Assembly: GCF_006088715.1 (NCBI RefSeq)
Contig: NZ_CP030771.1
Location: 6,219,501-6,283,500, forward strand
Length of the DNA: 64,000 bases
Direction: 5' to 3'
From: Streptomyces sp. YIM 121038
GTDB lineage: Bacteria > Actinomycetota > Actinomycetes > Streptomycetales > Streptomycetaceae
The position numbers were made by a program, and so were the translations under genes. Each line of letters starts with the position of its first letter. Positions within the stretch are counted from its first letter, which is position 1. Of this stretch, positions 1-7,745 are shown in pieces. The notes below the pieces were generated by a model that did no database searches, was not told where the DNA came from, and saw nothing but the letters and a program-made list of their open reading frames with translations.

Positions 1-1
1 C

Positions 2-502
2 CTGGAGTCCCTGGCCCGGCACCGGGCCATCAGCGACGCCGCGCTCATCGGCGGCGACGAGGACCTGGTGTCGGCCGTCGAGGCCGCGCAGGGGTACGGC
101 GCCCGCGTCCACCTGTGGGGCATCGAGGCCCCCGACGGGCGCAACCAGGCGGAGCCGCTGCTGTGGGAGGTCGACAGCCAGCGCACCTTCGACGCCGACT
201 TCTTCAAGCCGTACATCAGCCGCCGCTCCGCCCTGCCGTACGAGGGCCCGCTGGCGGCCTCCCGGCCCTCGCGGGACGACGTGCGCTTCGTCGGCGCGCA
301 GATCTCCGCGAAGTGGCTGTCGGCGCGGGGCCGCGAAGCCCTCGTGGGGCTGCTCCCCGGCCACCCCTATCTGCCCGGTTCGGTCGACCAGGAGCTCCTC
401 GTCGAGGCGGAGCGGCTGCTCGACTACTCCCTGCGGGGCCAGTCCGACCTGCGGCGGGTGCTGCGGGACGGCTTCTGGGAGCACCTCCAGAAGTGCTACT
501 GA
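2..502 (+). CDS. NYN-domain (PIN-like) protein, C-terminal part
   Basis: The reading frame is open from the left edge to the TGA at 500-502, so the 5' end lies outside the window. The first visible residues (HRAISDAALIGGDEDL) resemble the acidic-residue strand of NYN/LabA-type PIN-fold nucleases, where the aspartates would bind metal. A roughly 100-residue tail follows that has no motif I recognise. NYN proteins are predicted RNA-processing nucleases; the substrate here is unknown. The gene converges with the alpha/beta hydrolase on the other strand, leaving 46 bases between the stops. Family assignment is from motif memory only. Confidence 0.75.
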   Translation: MESLARHRAISDAALIGGDEDLVSAVEAAQGYGARVHLWGIEAPDGRNQAEPLLWEVDSQRTFDADFFKPYISRRSALPYEGPLAASRPSRDDVRFVGAQISAKWLSARGREALVGLLPGHPYLPGSVDQELLVEAERLLDYSLRGQSDLRRVLRDGFWEHLQKCY

Positions 503-548
503 GGCGCCGGGCTCAGCGGGTCCGGACCGATCGGCGGGCCCGGTTCCA

Positions 549-1424
549 TCAGCGGGTCCGGTCCCAGAAGGAGACGAGGGCGGTGGCCGTCGCCTCGGGC
601 CGGTCGGTGTTGGGGGAGTGGTCGGCGCCCGTCACGACCGTGCGGTGCGCGCCGAGGCGCCGGGCCATGTCGTCCAGGAGAGGCACCGGCCAGGTGTCGT
701 CCCGCTCCCCGGACAGCACGTGTACGGGCAGCTCCAGGGCGGCGAGCTCGGCCACGCGGTCCGGCTCGACGCACAGCTGTCTGCCGGTGGCGATCAGCTG
801 GGCCGGGCTGTTGCGCAGCCAGCGGGCGCGCAGGGCGTCGCTGTCCGCGCCCCCGTTCACCTCGGCGTCCTGTGGCGGGTCCATGGCCCGCATCGCCTCC
901 CACACCGTGGCCATCGAGTGCGCCGCGAGGGCGTCCGTGAGCAGGGTGGCGCGGGTGCGCTGGGACGGTGCGATGCGGCCGGGGCCCGACGACATGAGCG
1001 TGAGCGAGGCGAAGGTGCCCGCGGGGGCGGCCAGCGCGGCCGTGCGGGCGATCAGGCCGCCCAGGGAGTGGCCGACCAGGTGCAGCGGGGTGCCGGGCGG
1101 GTCGTCGAGCGCGGCGGCCTGGGCGAGCACGTCGCGGGCCAACTCGCCCAAGGAGTAAGCGGATTCGTCGTCCGGGCCGTCGGACTCGTACTGTCCGCGT
1201 CCGTCCACGGCCACCGCGCGGTAGCCCGCGTCGGCCAGCGGCCGGAGCAGCGCGATGAAGTCCTCCTTGCTGCCGGTGAACCCGGGCAGGAGCAACGCGG
1301 ACCCCTTGACCCCGCCGGTCGTGCGGGCGGGCGCGGCGTCCAGGACGGCGAAGTCCCCGCGCGCGGTCTCCAGCACCCGGGCCCGGGTGCCGGGGGGCGG
1401 GGTGAAGGTGGGGGGCCTACTCAT
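549..1424 (-). CDS. alpha/beta-fold hydrolase
   Basis: This 291-residue protein has the alpha/beta hydrolase layout. The oxyanion-loop region is LLLPGFTGSKED, the nucleophile elbow GHSLGG places the catalytic serine near residue 120, an acid lies in SGERDD, and a C-terminal histidine lies in GADHSPNTD. No signal peptide is seen, so it is probably cytoplasmic. The ATG at 1424 was chosen because the protein begins directly with MSRPPTFTPPPG; longer versions of this frame run antisense through the neighbouring helicase gene and are not credible. The substrate cannot be told from the sequence. A hairpin terminator lies upstream, separating it from the helicase. Confidence 0.85.
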   Translation of the reverse strand: MSRPPTFTPPPGTRARVLETARGDFAVLDAAPARTTGGVKGSALLLPGFTGSKEDFIALLRPLADAGYRAVAVDGRGQYESDGPDDESAYSLGELARDVLAQAAALDDPPGTPLHLVGHSLGGLIARTAALAAPAGTFASLTLMSSGPGRIAPSQRTRATLLTDALAAHSMATVWEAMRAMDPPQDAEVNGGADSDALRARWLRNSPAQLIATGRQLCVEPDRVAELAALELPVHVLSGERDDTWPVPLLDDMARRLGAHRTVVTGADHSPNTDRPEATATALVSFWDRTR

Positions 1425-1476
1425 GCGACGTACGGTAACGCCTGCCCGCCACGGCGGCGCTGTGGGGGAGGACGGC

Positions 1477-1508
1477 AGAAAGCCCGCCGCGGTCGCGACG
1501 GGCTTTCT
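1477..1508 (-). terminator. Rho-independent terminator after the DEAD-box helicase
   Basis: A perfect 10-bp stem, AGAAAGCCCG pairing with CGGGCTTTCT, encloses a 12-base loop. It lies just past the helicase stop and upstream of the hydrolase start, so it should end the helicase transcript. Confidence 0.75.
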
Positions 1509-1525
1509 CAAGGGGTGGCGGGCTG

Positions 1526-3076
1526 CTACTCCGCGGCGTCGGGCTTGCCCGCGCGGGTGCGGCGGCGCCTGCGGGGCGCACGCGGAGCCGACTCCGGCTC
1601 GGCGGCGGGGGCCTCGGCGGCCGGAGCCTCGGCGGCAGCGGCGGCCTCCGCGGCGGACACCGGGGCTCCCGCGCGGGTGCGGCGGCGCCTGCGCGGCGTA
1701 CGCTCCTGGCGCTCGGCGGGCTCCTCCACGGTGGCGGCGGCGGTCCGGGAGCGGCCACGCGGGGACCGGCCCTTGGCGCCTCCGCGGGCGGACGGCTCGC
1801 CGAGGTCCTCGATCTCCTCGGCGTCGAGGCCCGCCCGGGTGCGCTCGGCGCGCGGCAGGACACCCTTCGTGCCGACGGGGATGTCGAGCTCCTCGTACAG
1901 GTGCGGGGAGCTGGAGTACGTCTCGACCGGGTCGTTGAAGTCCAGCTCGAGCGCCTTGTTGATCAGCTGCCAGCGCGGGATGTCGTCCCAGTCGACGAGC
2001 GTGATCGCGATGCCCTTGGCGCCCGCGCGGCCGGTGCGGCCGATGCGGTGCAGGTACGTCTTCTCGTCCTCGGGGGACTGGTAGTTGATGACGTGCGTGA
2101 CGCCCTCGACGTCGATGCCGCGGGCGGCGACGTCGGTGCACACGAGCACGTCGACCTTGCCGTTGCGGAAGGCGCGCAGGGCCTGCTCGCGGGCGCCCTG
2201 GCCGAGGTCGCCGTGGACCGCGCCGGAGGCGAAGCCGCGGCGCTCCAGCTGCTCGGCGATGTCCGCGGCCGTCCGCTTCGTCCGGCAGAAGATCATGGCG
2301 AGGCCACGGCCGTCGGCCTGGAGGATGCGGGACACCATCTCGGGCTTGTCCATGGAGTGCGCGCGGTACACGTGCTGCGCGATGTTCGCCACGGTCGCGC
2401 CCTGGTCGTCCGGCGCGGTGGCGCGGATGTGCGTGGGCTGCGACATGTAGCGGCGGGCGAGGCCGATGACGGCGCCCGGCATGGTCGCGGAGAAGAGCAT
2501 CGTCTGGCGCTTCACCGGCAGCAGGTTGATGATCTTCTCGACGTCGGGCAGGAAGCCCAGGTCGAGCATCTCGTCGGCCTCGTCGAGGACGAGGCACTTG
2601 ACGTGCTTCAGGTTCAGCTTGCGCTGGCCCGCGAGGTCGAGCAGGCGGCCGGGGGTGCCGACGACCACGTCGACGCCCTTCTTCAGGGCCTCGACCTGCG
2701 GCTCGTAGGCGCGGCCGCCGTATATGGCGAGGACGCGGACGTTGCGCGCCTTGCCGGCGGTCAGGAGGTCGTTGGTGACCTGCGTGCACAGCTCGCGGGT
2801 GGGGACGACGACGAGCGCCTGCGGAGCCTGCGTCAGGTCGTCGGGCGTGCCGCGGCCCGCCTCGACGTCGGCGGGGACGACGACGCGCTCGAGGATCGGC
2901 AGGCCGAAGCCGAGCGTCTTGCCGGTGCCGGTCTTGGCCTGGCCGATGACGTCGGTGCCGGAGAGCGCGACGGGGAGCGTCATCTCCTGGATGGGGAAGG
3001 GGTTCACGATGCCGACGGCCTCGAGGGCCTCGGCTGTCTCGGGGAGGATCCCGAGATCCCGGAAAGTCGTAGTCAG
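1526..3076 (-). CDS. DEAD/DEAH-box ATP-dependent RNA helicase
   Basis: RhlE/DeaD-type RNA helicase of about 516 residues, expected to unwind RNA in ribosome assembly or mRNA turnover. Motifs in order: Q motif GIVNPFPIQ, Walker A AKTGTGKT, PTREL, TPGRLLD, DEAD (VLDEADEMLD), SAT (FSATMP), ARGID and HRIGRTGRAG. The C-terminal 110 residues are a basic, alanine-rich tail with two copies of an Arg-rich RRRRTRAG element, encoded by near-identical 24-base repeats. Such tails usually bind RNA. The Q-motif segment FRDLGILPETAEALEAVGI lies upstream of the first GTG (3007), so translation must start earlier. The best candidate is CTG at 3076, with AGAGG upstream; no ATG, GTG or TTG is available in frame there. 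Confidence 0.9.
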   Translation of the reverse strand: MTTTFRDLGILPETAEALEAVGIVNPFPIQEMTLPVALSGTDVIGQAKTGTGKTLGFGLPILERVVVPADVEAGRGTPDDLTQAPQALVVVPTRELCTQVTNDLLTAGKARNVRVLAIYGGRAYEPQVEALKKGVDVVVGTPGRLLDLAGQRKLNLKHVKCLVLDEADEMLDLGFLPDVEKIINLLPVKRQTMLFSATMPGAVIGLARRYMSQPTHIRATAPDDQGATVANIAQHVYRAHSMDKPEMVSRILQADGRGLAMIFCRTKRTAADIAEQLERRGFASGAVHGDLGQGAREQALRAFRNGKVDVLVCTDVAARGIDVEGVTHVINYQSPEDEKTYLHRIGRTGRAGAKGIAITLVDWDDIPRWQLINKALELDFNDPVETYSSSPHLYEELDIPVGTKGVLPRAERTRAGLDAEEIEDLGEPSARGGAKGRSPRGRSRTAAATVEEPAERQERTPRRRRRTRAGAPVSAAEAAAAAEAPAAEAPAAEPESAPRAPRRRRRTRAGKPDAAE

Positions 3077-3512
3077 GGCAATGCCTCTTCTGTGAGACGC
3101 GGCGCGAGGCGAACGCTGGGGGTCGTGACCGTGTCGGGGACTACCGGCCGCCTGTGGAACGAACCGGGCGGGCCAGGTGGCACGGGACCACTGCCGACGC
3201 TCGAGCGCTCACACCGCTGAGGGTCCCTCCGCATGCCGTACGCACCATGCGTACGCCCTGGAGGGCTGTCTGGTCGGAGCCGATCGGGCCACCGACCGGG
3301 CATCCTCATTCATACGGCCCGTCGAATATTCGGCGGGCGCATTACCACTGTACCCCGGAATCTCGCATGAGTGTCCGGCGATTTGTGTCACCCGGCTCGC
3401 ACCGGCGCTCCCGGTGGCCCGGCGCGCGCCCCCTCGGCGGCCGTACGTCGTTGTCGTCACAGTGGCTGACCAGGGCCTTACGCCACCGCGCCGCCGGGCT
3501 ATTGTGCGGTTC
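3077..3512. other. Divergent intergenic region with inverted repeat
   Basis: This 436-base region between the divergent helicase and ferritin-like genes must hold both promoters. It contains a perfect inverted repeat, CGTACGCA-CCA-TGCGTACG, at 3237-3255, which could be an operator or a hairpin in a long helicase leader. I see no convincing gene here; the frames extending through it look like accidental read-through. Confidence 0.5.
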
Positions 3513-4277
3513 ATGGAGACGCCTGACAACGCAGCTCAGCCCGCGAAGGACGCAGCCGACGCCGGGGCCGCCGCCACCCCCACCGGGGTGGCCGCCCAGG
3601 ACTGGGCGAAAGCTTCCGCCGACCCGCAGTACCGCGCCGCGGTCGTGGACCTGCTCGGCGCGCTCGCCTACGGAGAGCTCGCGGCGTTCGAGCGGCTCGC
3701 GGAGGACGCCAAGCTGGCGCCGACGCTGGCCGACAAGGCGGAGCTGGCGAAGATGGCGTCCGCCGAGTTCCACCACTTCGAGCAGTTGCGGGACCGGCTC
3801 GCCGCGGTCGGCGAGGAGCCGACCGGGGCCATGCAGCCCTTCGTCGCCGCGCTGGACGGCTTCCACCGGCAGACGGCGCCGTCCGACTGGCTGGAGGGCC
3901 TGGTCAAGGCGTACGTCGGCGACTCCATCGCCAGTGACTTCTACCGCGAGGTCGCGGCCCGGCTCGACGTCGACACGCGCGGGCTCGTCCTCGGCGTCCT
4001 CGACGACACCGGGCACGCGAGCTTCGCCGTGGAGAAGGTGCGCGCCGCGATCGAGGCGGACCCGCGCGTCGGCGGGCGGCTCGCGCTGTGGGCGCGGCGG
4101 CTGATGGGGGAGGCCCTCTCGCAGTCGCAGCGGGTGGTGGCCGACCGGGACGCGCTCTCGACCATGCTGGTCGGCGGCGTCGCGGACGGCTTCGACCTCG
4201 CCGAGGTCGGGCGGATGTTCTCGCGGATCACCGAGGCGCACACCAAGCGGATGGCCGCGCTGGGCCTGGCGGCCTGA
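3513..4277 (+). CDS. ferritin-like fold protein (MiaE-like family)
   Basis: A 254-residue helical protein of the actinobacterial ferritin-like family related to tRNA hydroxylase MiaE. Candidate di-iron ligands are visible as AYGELAAFERL near residue 50 and the E-x-x-H in SAEFHHFEQL near residue 90, with further acidic residues in the later helices. The first 30 residues are Ala/Pro-rich and probably disordered. The ATG at 3513 is used because the upstream frame runs through the promoter region; an in-frame GTG lies three codons earlier. Actual tRNA hydroxylation is not established for this subfamily. The gene keeps its position beside the DEAD helicase, as in mycobacteria. Confidence 0.85.
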   Translation: METPDNAAQPAKDAADAGAAATPTGVAAQDWAKASADPQYRAAVVDLLGALAYGELAAFERLAEDAKLAPTLADKAELAKMASAEFHHFEQLRDRLAAVGEEPTGAMQPFVAALDGFHRQTAPSDWLEGLVKAYVGDSIASDFYREVAARLDVDTRGLVLGVLDDTGHASFAVEKVRAAIEADPRVGGRLALWARRLMGEALSQSQRVVADRDALSTMLVGGVADGFDLAEVGRMFSRITEAHTKRMAALGLAA

Positions 4278-4308
4278 GTCCGGCCCCGGGCCCCGGCCCG
4301 GAGCCCGG

Positions 4309-4332
4309 CGGCCCGGACGCGAGTCCGGGCCG
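4309..4332. terminator. GC-rich hairpin between convergent genes
   Basis: A perfect 10-bp stem (CGGCCCGGAC/GTCCGGGCCG) with a GCGA loop lies between the convergent ferritin-like and small membrane protein genes. It could end transcription from either side, although there is no clear U-tract. Confidence 0.6.
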
Positions 4333-4343
4333 CGCGCGGTGGC

Positions 4344-4613
4344 CTACGCCGTGAGCTGGCGGCGGCGCAGGCGGCGGTCAGGGCGGAGCAGCAGGGACAG
4401 CAGCGCGGCCGCGACGATCACGGCACCCACCAGGGTCATGGCCGAGCGGCCGGGGCCGAGCGCCGTGTGCGCGATGAACGCTCCTACGAGCGCCCCGCCC
4501 GCCCCGGTCGCGAGGACGAGCGTGCGGGACGGCAGGCGGTGGCCGAGCCGGTGGGCCGTCGCCCAGGCGAGGGCCAGGCCGAGCAGCGCGGAGCCGAGAG
4601 CTTCCAGGATCAC
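4344..4613 (-). CDS. small integral membrane protein
   Basis: An 89-residue protein with about three hydrophobic segments: residues 3-20, a Gly/Ala-rich segment near 32-50 and VGAVIVAAALLSLLL near 62-77. It ends in a strongly basic tail (RPDRRLRRRQ), which suggests a cytoplasmic C-terminus. No catalytic motif is visible and I do not recognise a function. Its position between DUF3107 and the ferritin-like gene corresponds to the small Rv3209-type gene in mycobacteria, which is also uncharacterised. Confidence 0.65.
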   Translation of the reverse strand: MILEALGSALLGLALAWATAHRLGHRLPSRTLVLATGAGGALVGAFIAHTALGPGRSAMTLVGAVIVAAALLSLLLRPDRRLRRRQLTA

Positions 4614-4786
4614 GATGGGGGTCCCTCCCTCGTGGTCGGGTGCGGTCGCGGACGACCGCGGCGGATCATGGGGGCAAAACGGTCCTAGCCGGTCCTACCC
4701 CCGGCCGTCGGAACGCAACCCTCCACCCCATCCATGTCCGGAGCTCGCCGCCGCTTCCCGTACACCGGGTGAACAGCGGGTGAACA

Positions 4787-4829
4787 CACGGGAGCGGCCC
4801 GGTGGTCCACCCACCGGGCCGCTCCCGTG
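4787..4829 (-). terminator. Strong hairpin terminator after the DUF3107 gene
   Basis: A 19-bp perfect stem with a TCCAC loop (arms 4787-4805 and 4811-4829) lies 31 bases beyond the DUF3107 stop on the minus strand. This is one of the most stable hairpins in the window. Confidence 0.85.
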
Positions 4830-4859
4830 CGCGCCGCTGCGGCGCGCGCCGTCCGCGTG

Positions 4860-5087
4860 CTACAGCGTGCCGAAGCCCACCTTGCGCTGGGCCGGCTCGC
4901 CGATCTCCACGTACGCGAGGCGGTCGGCGGGGACCAGGACCTTGCGGCCGTGGTCGTCCGTCAGGCTCAGCAGCGGGGCCTTGCCCGTCAGGGCCTCGGA
5001 GACCGCGCTCTCGACCTCCTCGGCGCTCTGACCGCTCTCCAGAACGATCTCGCGCGGCGCGTGCTGCACGCCGATCTTGACCTCCAC
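4860..5087 (-). CDS. DUF3107 family protein
   Basis: A 75-residue acidic protein beginning MEVKIGVQHAPREI, which is the typical full-length form of the actinobacterial DUF3107 family (TB9.4-like in mycobacteria). The sequence predicts a small alpha/beta fold without cysteines, membrane segments or catalytic signatures. The biochemical role is unknown. It is transcribed in the same direction as, and downstream of, the TetR regulator, with about 195 bases between them, and has its own strong terminator. The neighbourhood is conserved across Actinobacteria, which argues for a housekeeping role. Confidence 0.85.
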   Translation of the reverse strand: MEVKIGVQHAPREIVLESGQSAEEVESAVSEALTGKAPLLSLTDDHGRKVLVPADRLAYVEIGEPAQRKVGFGTL

Positions 5088-5242
5088 GCTTTGTCCCTCC
5101 GACGGTCAGTGATGTGCGCGGCCGCCCGCGCCGTACCTGCACAGATTAGCCCGGTGAGGCGACGCTGACGGCTCCGGCCGCGCACGCCAGGAGCGAACAC
5201 GCGCCGGGAAGAGAAGCGGGCGGGGGCTGAGCGTCCGTCCGC

Positions 5243-5278
5243 CTGCTCCGGGGCCCTCGGCTGCTCCGGGGCCCTCGG
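5243..5278. repeat. 18-bp tandem duplication
   Basis: Two exact copies of CTGCTCCGGGGCCCTCGG stand head to tail just past the stop codon of the TetR gene. They are probably a replication-slippage product with no evident function. Confidence 0.8.
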
Positions 5279-5281
5279 CTC

Positions 5282-5923
5282 TCAGTGGCCCTCGGCGCCG
5301 TGCAGCGGGAAGCCCGCGATGCCGCGCCAGGCCAGCGAGGTGAGCAGCTGGACCGCCTTCTCCCGCGAGACGCCGCCGTCGCTGTGCAGCCAGGAGCGCG
5401 CGACGACCTGGGCGAGGCCGCCGAGCCCGGAGGCAAGGAGCATCGACTCGGCCTCGGGCAGGCCGGTGTCCTCCACGATGACCTCGCAGATCGCCTCCGC
5501 GCACTGGAGCGTCACCTTGTCGACGCGCTCGCGGACCGCGGGCTCGTTGGTGAGGTCCGACTCGAAGACGAGCCGGAAGGCGCCGCCGTCGTCCTCCACG
5601 TACCCGAAGTAGGCGTCCATCGTCGCCGCGACGCGCTGCTTGTTGTCGGTCGTCGAGGCCAGGGCCGCGCGCACCGCCTGCAGCAGGTTGTCGCAGTGCT
5701 GGTCGAGCAGGGCCAGGTAGAGGTCGAGCTTGCCGGGGAAGTGCTGGTAGAGCACCGGCTTGCTGACACCTGCCCGCTCGGCGATGTCGTCCATCGCCGC
5801 CGAGTGGTACCCCTGGGCGACGAAGACCTCCTGGGCCGCGCCGAGGAGTTGGTTGCGTCGGGCACGGCGCGGCAGGCGAGTGCCCCGCGGGCGTGCCGCC
5901 TCTGTCTGCTCGATGGCTGTCAC
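5282..5923 (-). CDS. TetR/AcrR-family transcriptional regulator
   Basis: A 213-residue TetR-family repressor. The N-terminal helix-turn-helix (about residues 20-65) includes FVAQGYHSAAMDDIAERAGV and SKPVLYQHFPGKLDL, an almost canonical TetR HTH. The remainder is the helical ligand-binding and dimer domain. The GTG at 5923 is chosen because GGGAGG stands five bases before it; an upstream ATG at 5971 has no such site. The ligand and targets are unknown. It is the syntenic partner of Rv3208 in M. tuberculosis, upstream of the DUF3107 gene. Confidence 0.9.
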   Translation of the reverse strand: MTAIEQTEAARPRGTRLPRRARRNQLLGAAQEVFVAQGYHSAAMDDIAERAGVSKPVLYQHFPGKLDLYLALLDQHCDNLLQAVRAALASTTDNKQRVAATMDAYFGYVEDDGGAFRLVFESDLTNEPAVRERVDKVTLQCAEAICEVIVEDTGLPEAESMLLASGLGGLAQVVARSWLHSDGGVSREKAVQLLTSLAWRGIAGFPLHGAEGH

Positions 5924-6090
5924 GCCGCCTCCCAGAATCGTCCTTAGTTGCGGTGTGCGCCGCGCCGCCATCGTACTTTTCGGTAACTGCGATGTGCGCG
6001 GTGCGAGCGCAGAATTTCACGGACCGGGCACCCATGGAAGCGGTGCGTAGCAGGGCAAACACGGGCAGCTGTGCGAGCGTGCGCCCCCGC

Positions 6091-6309
6091 TCAGCGGTAG
6101 TCGTCCTCGTCCAGGTCGACCACGCGGGCCTGCTCGGCGACGTCGGCCACGTTGGCGGCGCCGGGGTCGACGTCCTCCAGGGAGCCGTCGTGCTGCGGTG
6201 CCAGGTCGGTGTGCTGCTCGGCGGCGTCGGCCTCGGGCGTCTCCTCGTCGTAGCCGTCCTCGGCCTCCTCGGCCTCGAACGTGTCCGGGTCGCTGGGGTC
6301 AACGGTCAT
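6091..6309 (-). CDS. small, very acidic protein of unknown function
   Basis: A 72-residue protein dominated by Asp, Glu and Ala, with only a few basic residues and no cysteine. It is likely disordered. The ATG at 6309 is preceded by GAGGAG at a workable distance, which supports it as a real gene despite its low complexity. No family is recognised. Its 5' leader contains an octanucleotide repeat array (6381-6436), so its expression could vary with repeat number. Confidence 0.65.
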   Translation of the reverse strand: MTVDPSDPDTFEAEEAEDGYDEETPEADAAEQHTDLAPQHDGSLEDVDPGAANVADVAEQARVVDLDEDDYR

Positions 6310-6699
6310 GATGGGGACTCCTCGGATCTCTTGCCGGTGTCTGCGGCGTCTGCGGCGTCTTCGGTGTCTCTCGGTGCGGTTCGGGGTCTCGGGGTCTCGG
6401 GGTCTCGGGGTCTCGGGGTCTCGGGGTCTCGGGGTCTTCGGGTTGTTCCGGTTCGTCTTCGTCCCCGGTGCGGTTCTCCCCGGCTCCGCCGGGGTCTCCT
6501 CCGTACGGGACGTTCCGGGGTACGAGTGCCCTGTTCGCGGGCCTCTTCCCCGCGAGTTCCCCATGTCCCCAGGGAACACCCGATCGGAGCGCTCCGCGAT
6601 CTCTCGCCCGGTCCCCGCGTGATCTGTTACGGGATCCAAACGGCACCTGTGACCCCGAACACGCGATCCAACGCGTGATCGTCTCGTAACATTGCCCGC
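6310..6699. other. Divergent intergenic region with repeats
   Basis: This 390-base region lies between the acidic-protein gene and the divergent hydrolase gene. It holds the octanucleotide array described separately, preceded by a looser 9-base repeat (GTCTGCGGC-like) at 6338-6369. Next to the hydrolase start there is an inverted repeat CACGCG-ATCCAA-CGCGTG (6660-6677), a possible operator. I see no further gene. Confidence 0.55.
6381..6436. repeat. Octanucleotide tandem array, 7 copies
   Basis: Seven perfect head-to-tail copies of TCGGGGTC fill 56 bases. Eight is not a multiple of three and the array lies in a promoter/leader, so a change in copy number would alter spacing rather than protein sequence. 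Confidence 0.95.
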
Positions 6700-7737
6700 A
6701 TGTCTTCGACCGAGTTGCCGGACGTGCTGGCCGCCACCGTCGCCCCCAAACCGGGCGCCGTCGGTGTCGCGGAGGGCGAGCGCATGGACTCGGTCACGCT
6801 GCCCGGCCTGACGCTCTCGGTGCGCGGCCGGGCCGCGGCGGACACGGATCTGCCGCCCGCGCTGTACGTGCACGGGCTCGGCGGCTCCTCGCAGAACTGG
6901 TCGGCCCTGATGCCGCTGCTCCAGGACGTCGTGGACGGCGAGGCCCTCGACCTGCCGGGCTTCGGCGACTCACCGCCCCCGGACGACGGGGACTACTCGG
7001 TCACCGGGCACGCGCGTGCGGTCATCCGCTATCTGGACGCCCGCGGACGCGGCCCCGTCCATCTGGTGGGCAACTCCCTGGGCGGCGCCGTCACCACCCG
7101 CGTCGCCGCGGTCCGCCCCGACCTCGTGCGCACCCTCACCCTGGTCTCGCCCGCCCTGCCCGAGCTGCGGGTGCAGCGCACCGCCGTACCCACGGGCCTG
7201 CTCGCGCTGCCCGGGGTGGCGGGCCTGTTCACCCGGCTGACCAAGGAGTGGACACCGGCGCAGCGGGTGCGCAGCGTCATGGGGCTCTGCTACGGCGATC
7301 CGGCCAAGGTCTCGCCGGAGGCGTTCGCGGCGGCCGTGCGCGAAATGGAGCGCCGGCTCGCACACCCCTACTTCTGGGACGCCATGGCCCGCTCGGCCCG
7401 CGGCATCGTGAACGCGTACACGCTCGGCGGCCAGCACGGTCTGTGGCGGCAGGCCGAGCGGGTGCTCGCACCGACGCTGCTCGTGTACGGGGGCCGGGAC
7501 CGGCTGGTGTCGTACCGCATGGCGCGCCGGGCCGCGGCGGCCTTCGGCGGCTCGCGGCTGCTCACGCTGCCCGACGCCGGGCACGTGGCGATGATGGAGT
7601 TTCCGGACGCGGTGGCCACCGCGATCCGTGAACTCGTGGCTGATGCGGGTGAGTTGAGGGATCCTCGTGAGGTGCGCAAGGGTGGCGGCGTGAACGACGA
7701 CCGCCGCGAGCCGGGTACTTCGGGTACGAGGAGCTGA
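6700..7737 (+). CDS. alpha/beta-fold hydrolase
   Basis: A 345-residue alpha/beta hydrolase. The HGLGGSSQNW loop is the oxyanion region, GNSLGG carries the predicted nucleophile Ser126, an acid sits in YGGRDRLV and the catalytic histidine in DAGHVAMMEFP. The C-terminal 40 residues are polar and probably disordered. It is not secreted by any visible signal. The gene ends nine bases before the DUF3152 gene and probably forms a two-gene operon with it. An inverted repeat at 6660-6677 lies just upstream of the ATG. The substrate is unknown. Confidence 0.85.
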   Translation: MSSTELPDVLAATVAPKPGAVGVAEGERMDSVTLPGLTLSVRGRAAADTDLPPALYVHGLGGSSQNWSALMPLLQDVVDGEALDLPGFGDSPPPDDGDYSVTGHARAVIRYLDARGRGPVHLVGNSLGGAVTTRVAAVRPDLVRTLTLVSPALPELRVQRTAVPTGLLALPGVAGLFTRLTKEWTPAQRVRSVMGLCYGDPAKVSPEAFAAAVREMERRLAHPYFWDAMARSARGIVNAYTLGGQHGLWRQAERVLAPTLLVYGGRDRLVSYRMARRAAAAFGGSRLLTLPDAGHVAMMEFPDAVATAIRELVADAGELRDPREVRKGGGVNDDRREPGTSGTRS

Positions 7738-7745
7738 CACGCCGC

